Below are positions 61,161-64,000 of a stretch of DNA of 64,000 bases, one piece after another. Source of the stretch: Tetragonia tetragonoides (taxonomy: Eukaryota; Streptophyta; Magnoliopsida; Caryophyllales; Aizoaceae). A program made the translations under genes and the position numbers. The stretch is taken from NCBI GenBank assembly GCA_038025085.1, contig CM076153.1, positions 1-64,000 of the forward strand, read 5' to 3'. The notes under the pieces are model-generated. The model did no database searches. It saw only the letters and a list, made by a program, of their open reading frames with translations, and was not told the origin of the DNA. Each line of letters starts with the position of its first letter. Within the stretch, counting starts at the first letter, position 1.

Positions 61161-61922
61161 CAAACCAACAGAGAACCTCTACAAAAAGAGAAACCTTCCC
61201 AAAAGCTTAATTCAACTCCATTCCAAATTTGAAATATAGCATAGTCTAAAAGGGTCTTTGAGCCAAAGGAAAAATTGTTGGAAATTACCTACTTTACTTT
61301 TCGCAGAAATTACTGTTGGATCCAAGCCCAAGACATTGAGAGTTTTCGAGTTAGAAAGAGTGGAAGACGAACGAAGCAAATGCCTCAAACCATGATACAC
61401 AATCAGGCTGACTATCCATGTATCATCTCTGTCATGTGCACAGTTAGCGATTGTTTGAGGAGGTTCTTGGTCTGCCTTCCTTTTTGCCTAATACTTTAAG
61501 TTTCCTTGTTTATGTAATCAATAATAACATCTTATAATATAGGTTTTCACCAGAAGGTAGTCAATAAGAATATCTTATAAAGTAGTTTTTCTTGGGAATA
61601 AAGGAGAAAGAGAGGAGAAGAACATATGGAAAGTCATAGACTAGATTTTTGAACTCCAATCTAGATAAAAAAATGAGTACAATATCAACTTATATAGGCT
61701 AATCTCTAAACAACTTCCAACTAAGATGAAGCTTTAACATAGGAGTTAGGATACATGCCCAATACTTCCAGAAAACATGTAACTATTTAATGACTCCACT
61801 AACCACACTACTCTTAGTTCTTAGGAAATAGTTTTGCCACTAGTATTAAAATTATATTTCATCAATAATTTATTTTGGAGCATAAACTAACTACCCCCCT
61901 TGCTTCAAAATTTATTCAAGAT

Positions 61923-62880
61923 TTAACCAAAAAATTTCACCAGAAGAGCGTCGCATTTCTCTCTAACCAAATACACCATAGCACCGCATAAATAGCATTC
62001 TTCCACAACCCTTTTCTCCTTCCTCCCCTCTGATCTCATTTGCATAATCCCCATAACAGTATCAAGACACTCCCAATACTCACCCACGACAGCAAATAAC
62101 TTGCACCAAGGAGCCTGAGCTACCCTACACCTCAAGAAAATGTGTGAAGATGACTCACTACTATCCCGACAGAGCATGCACATATCAGGGGACAAGGCTT
62201 CTAGCCTTCTCCATTTCCATATATCATTATTATTAATCCTACCTAACACCAAAGTCCACACAAACGCATGTACCTTTCACAGCCACTTTGCAACCAGGCT
62301 GCTGTAATGACTGCCCTAAGTGCTGCAGATAAGATTTACAGGAAAAATACCCCGGAAGGATCACCAATCCATCTCCTATCTCCTCCTGATCCAGCAATTG
62401 TACTGACAACCCATCTCCCAACCTTGGGGAGGCCTCGATGCAATTTCCGCGAGCCTGTCAAAGAGGAATAAAGTGGAAACAGTAGCTTCATGTAATGTTC
62501 AGAGCTGGTATACCCCTAGGAAATCTTACACACAATGGCTGTTCAGCTCCTCAACCATTCTCCCAAAATTGTATCCGCTCACCATTTCTAAGGTCCATCC
62601 TTACGAGTGGAAGAAAACGTGAAGCAATCTGGGACACAAACTTCCGAATGCGTCACTACACTCGCACTTTGAGCATCCCAACCATTTTTGCATGCCATAC
62701 TTACTCTGAATCACCTTATGCCACAAAGTCCTCGTATCCAAGGGGAAGCGCCATAACCATTTGTCAACCAATCACATATTCTTTTTTACCAGCCTCCCTC
62801 CTCCTTGGACCGACAAACCTTATCCCAACTCATCAAAGGATCCCTCTTATCACCATCCACACCGGACCACAAAAGTACCT
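61923..62880 (-). mobile_element. Old, more divergent LINE fragment
   Basis: Minus-strand translation in shifting frames gives L1 ORF2 C-terminal motifs in order: LWSGVDGDKRDPLMSWDKVC near 62860, WRFPLDTRTLWHKVIQSKYGM near 62740, then MWTLVLGRINNNDIWKWRR and CMLCRDSSESSSHIF (62261-61923). The zinc region is recognisable, but the sequence differs markedly from copies 1-3, so it is an older insertion or another L1 family. No 3' UTR or target duplication is found. Confidence 0.75.
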
Positions 62881-62889
62881 TGGCTGGCC

Positions 62890-63396
62890 CTCAAGCTCTT
62901 ATATGTTTCATGAAATTTCATCTCAAAAGTACCATGTTTCTTCAGCCTTATTTCCTTTAATTATTTTTCCTTTTAAATCTTTCCATATTTTTTAAATCAC
63001 ATTATTTCCTTTGGAAACTTCATAATGCTCACATTAGAGGGCTATTAATTCATTGTTTTCTTACAAATAATTAAATAGAAAAGTGATGGAACTTTGCCGA
63101 AGGTATAAAATCTACATGACAGGCAAAAGATTACTTCTATACAACGCAAGCAATAACAGAACAGCATACAACATATCTGCAAACAGAAAACACCATCATA
63201 TAAAACATCGTTTCACACACCTTGCAGATGGCTCATTGCGGTAGACTGATTATAAGCTTTTGTTGCAAACTTCGCACTTGATCCAATACCAGGAATTTTG
63301 TTTACAGCTTCTGAGCACATGATAAGGGAGGTCTGTCAGCAACTTAACTGGACAACAAAGTAGTAGTCCAGCTGATATGAGGAAAAATTTATGTAC
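62890..63396. other. Intron sequence of the ARID-HMG gene
   Basis: AT-rich, no coding signal of its own. It directly follows the ARID exon's donor site (reading on the minus strand) and runs to the old LINE fragment. Confidence 0.5.
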
Positions 63397-63559
63397 CAGT
63401 GATTGGAACAGTTGGTATACTCTTCCTAGAGAAATAAACCTGCTCAAAGTGATAAAGCAGGGATACATAATTCTTGCGTAAGAGAAATGATTTGCTGACG
63501 CTTGTTATTGGGAGGTTGAATGCAGAAACTACTTCCCCCCATCTTCGGTCAATAATAAC

Positions 63560-64000
63560 CTAAGACAAATGAAGGAAAGCAATAAGTTAAGCATGATGCA
63601 CCAAACAGCCATAGTTACAACATGTTAGAAGAGAAAAATCCACTGCTTAATTTTTAAATTGGTACAAGCTAAACAGGTTGCACAGAAAAATTAATTCTTT
63701 AGGCTGCCAGCTAGAAACGTCAACTCGTCAAGTGTTGAAATTGTTAATGCAGAGGCCTTCCTAACTGACTAGACCCAAGTCACTGAAAAGAAACAAAGCA
63801 ACCAGTTCCATATATGCGGTTCGTTCCGGATCGTAACAGGAATAAAATATTATAAATCAAAAACCGGAGATTAGCCTTATGAGTTATGATGCTAAGATAC
63901 ATGGTACACAGCAAATAATATTTTCGGCTTTTTCTCCTTAAGTTATTGGAGCTCTTCTGCTCTTTTCTCCCATCCAGCTAAACAAACTAAAATACTAGAA
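63560..64000. other. Upstream intron of the ARID-HMG gene (assumed)
   Basis: Begins at the acceptor CTTAG before the ARID exon. I looked for the preceding ARID exon on the minus strand and did not find it, so it should lie beyond the right edge. AT-rich, nothing else seen. Confidence 0.4.

Larger units (their letters stand above)
54755..63559 (-). pseudogene. ARID plus HMG-box DNA-binding protein (HMGB9/10/15 type), start outside window, probably decayed
   Basis: Three exons are recognisable. 63397-63559 encodes the end of the ARID domain (VIIDRRWGEVVSAFNLP, NYVSLLYHFEQVYF), bounded by TTAG and GGTACA, ending in phase 1. 57718-58073, after TGCAG, resumes in the matching phase. It encodes the linker typical of these proteins (KFDNGYVVSV, GILYHIPD) and most of an HMG box (KPKLTRSSYNFF...ETNKQ), ending CAG/GTAGAA in phase 0. 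54778 downward, after TTGCAG, continues FCQDKGV and hits TAA at 54755-54757, where relatives have VYQxKGLKDKERY; further codons (DQEC..AKM) still resemble the family. The box lacks its usual Trp (HLGDKL for HLWNKL). The family binds AT-rich DNA in the nucleus. The stop and lost Trp suggest a decaying gene, though a shortened product is possible. Exons upstream of the ARID part lie beyond 64000. Confidence 0.65.

Overview
The window is the end of a plant nuclear chromosome. Base 1 lies in a perfect plant-type telomere (CCCTAAA on the + strand, so the physical end is to the left). The first recognisable single-copy genes lie about 45 kb inward and are eukaryotic, with introns. Everything else is satellite DNA or transposable elements. 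The species cannot be fixed from sequence alone. The telomere motif, L1-type LINEs, hAT, Tourist and MULE elements, and a 378-residue TFIIS are consistent with a flowering plant. There are no bacterial genes, no CRISPR array and no rRNA or tRNA gene that I can see.

Layout. 1-2946 is the telomere. 2967-4588 is a pair of related, nested hAT-type non-autonomous transposons with target duplications, sitting inside degenerate telomere-like DNA at the telomere/satellite boundary. 4621-37085 is a tandem satellite with a 157-bp unit (about 190 copies). It falls into three sequence domains whose decay increases away from the telomere, contains large internal duplications, and is interrupted by a truncated LTR (28528-30361) and a hAT MITE (36356-36684). 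37086-38589 is AT-rich DNA with one diverged tandem duplication. 38595-44658 is a solo LTR with a 5-bp target duplication, split by a 3.95-kb L1 LINE.

The first gene is TFIIS (45011-52594, + strand): two coding exons that join in phase to a complete 378-aa protein. Its 6.4-kb intron is made mostly of insertions: a LINE 3' fragment, a 64-bp minisatellite, a Pack-MULE carrying a piece of EF-1alpha, and a 3.6-kb LINE ending about 40 bp before the splice acceptor. The second gene (minus strand, 54755-63559, start beyond the window) encodes an ARID plus HMG-box protein of the plant HMGB9/10/15 type. Three exons are recognisable and phase-compatible, but the last has an in-frame stop and the HMG box is diverged, so it looks decayed. 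Its introns hold five LINE fragments, a Tourist MITE and a 5'-truncated SINE.

The biological theme is a subtelomere in which mobile DNA has filled every interval while one transcription-elongation gene has kept an intact reading frame. Boundaries of most elements were fixed by target-site duplications read directly from the sequence.
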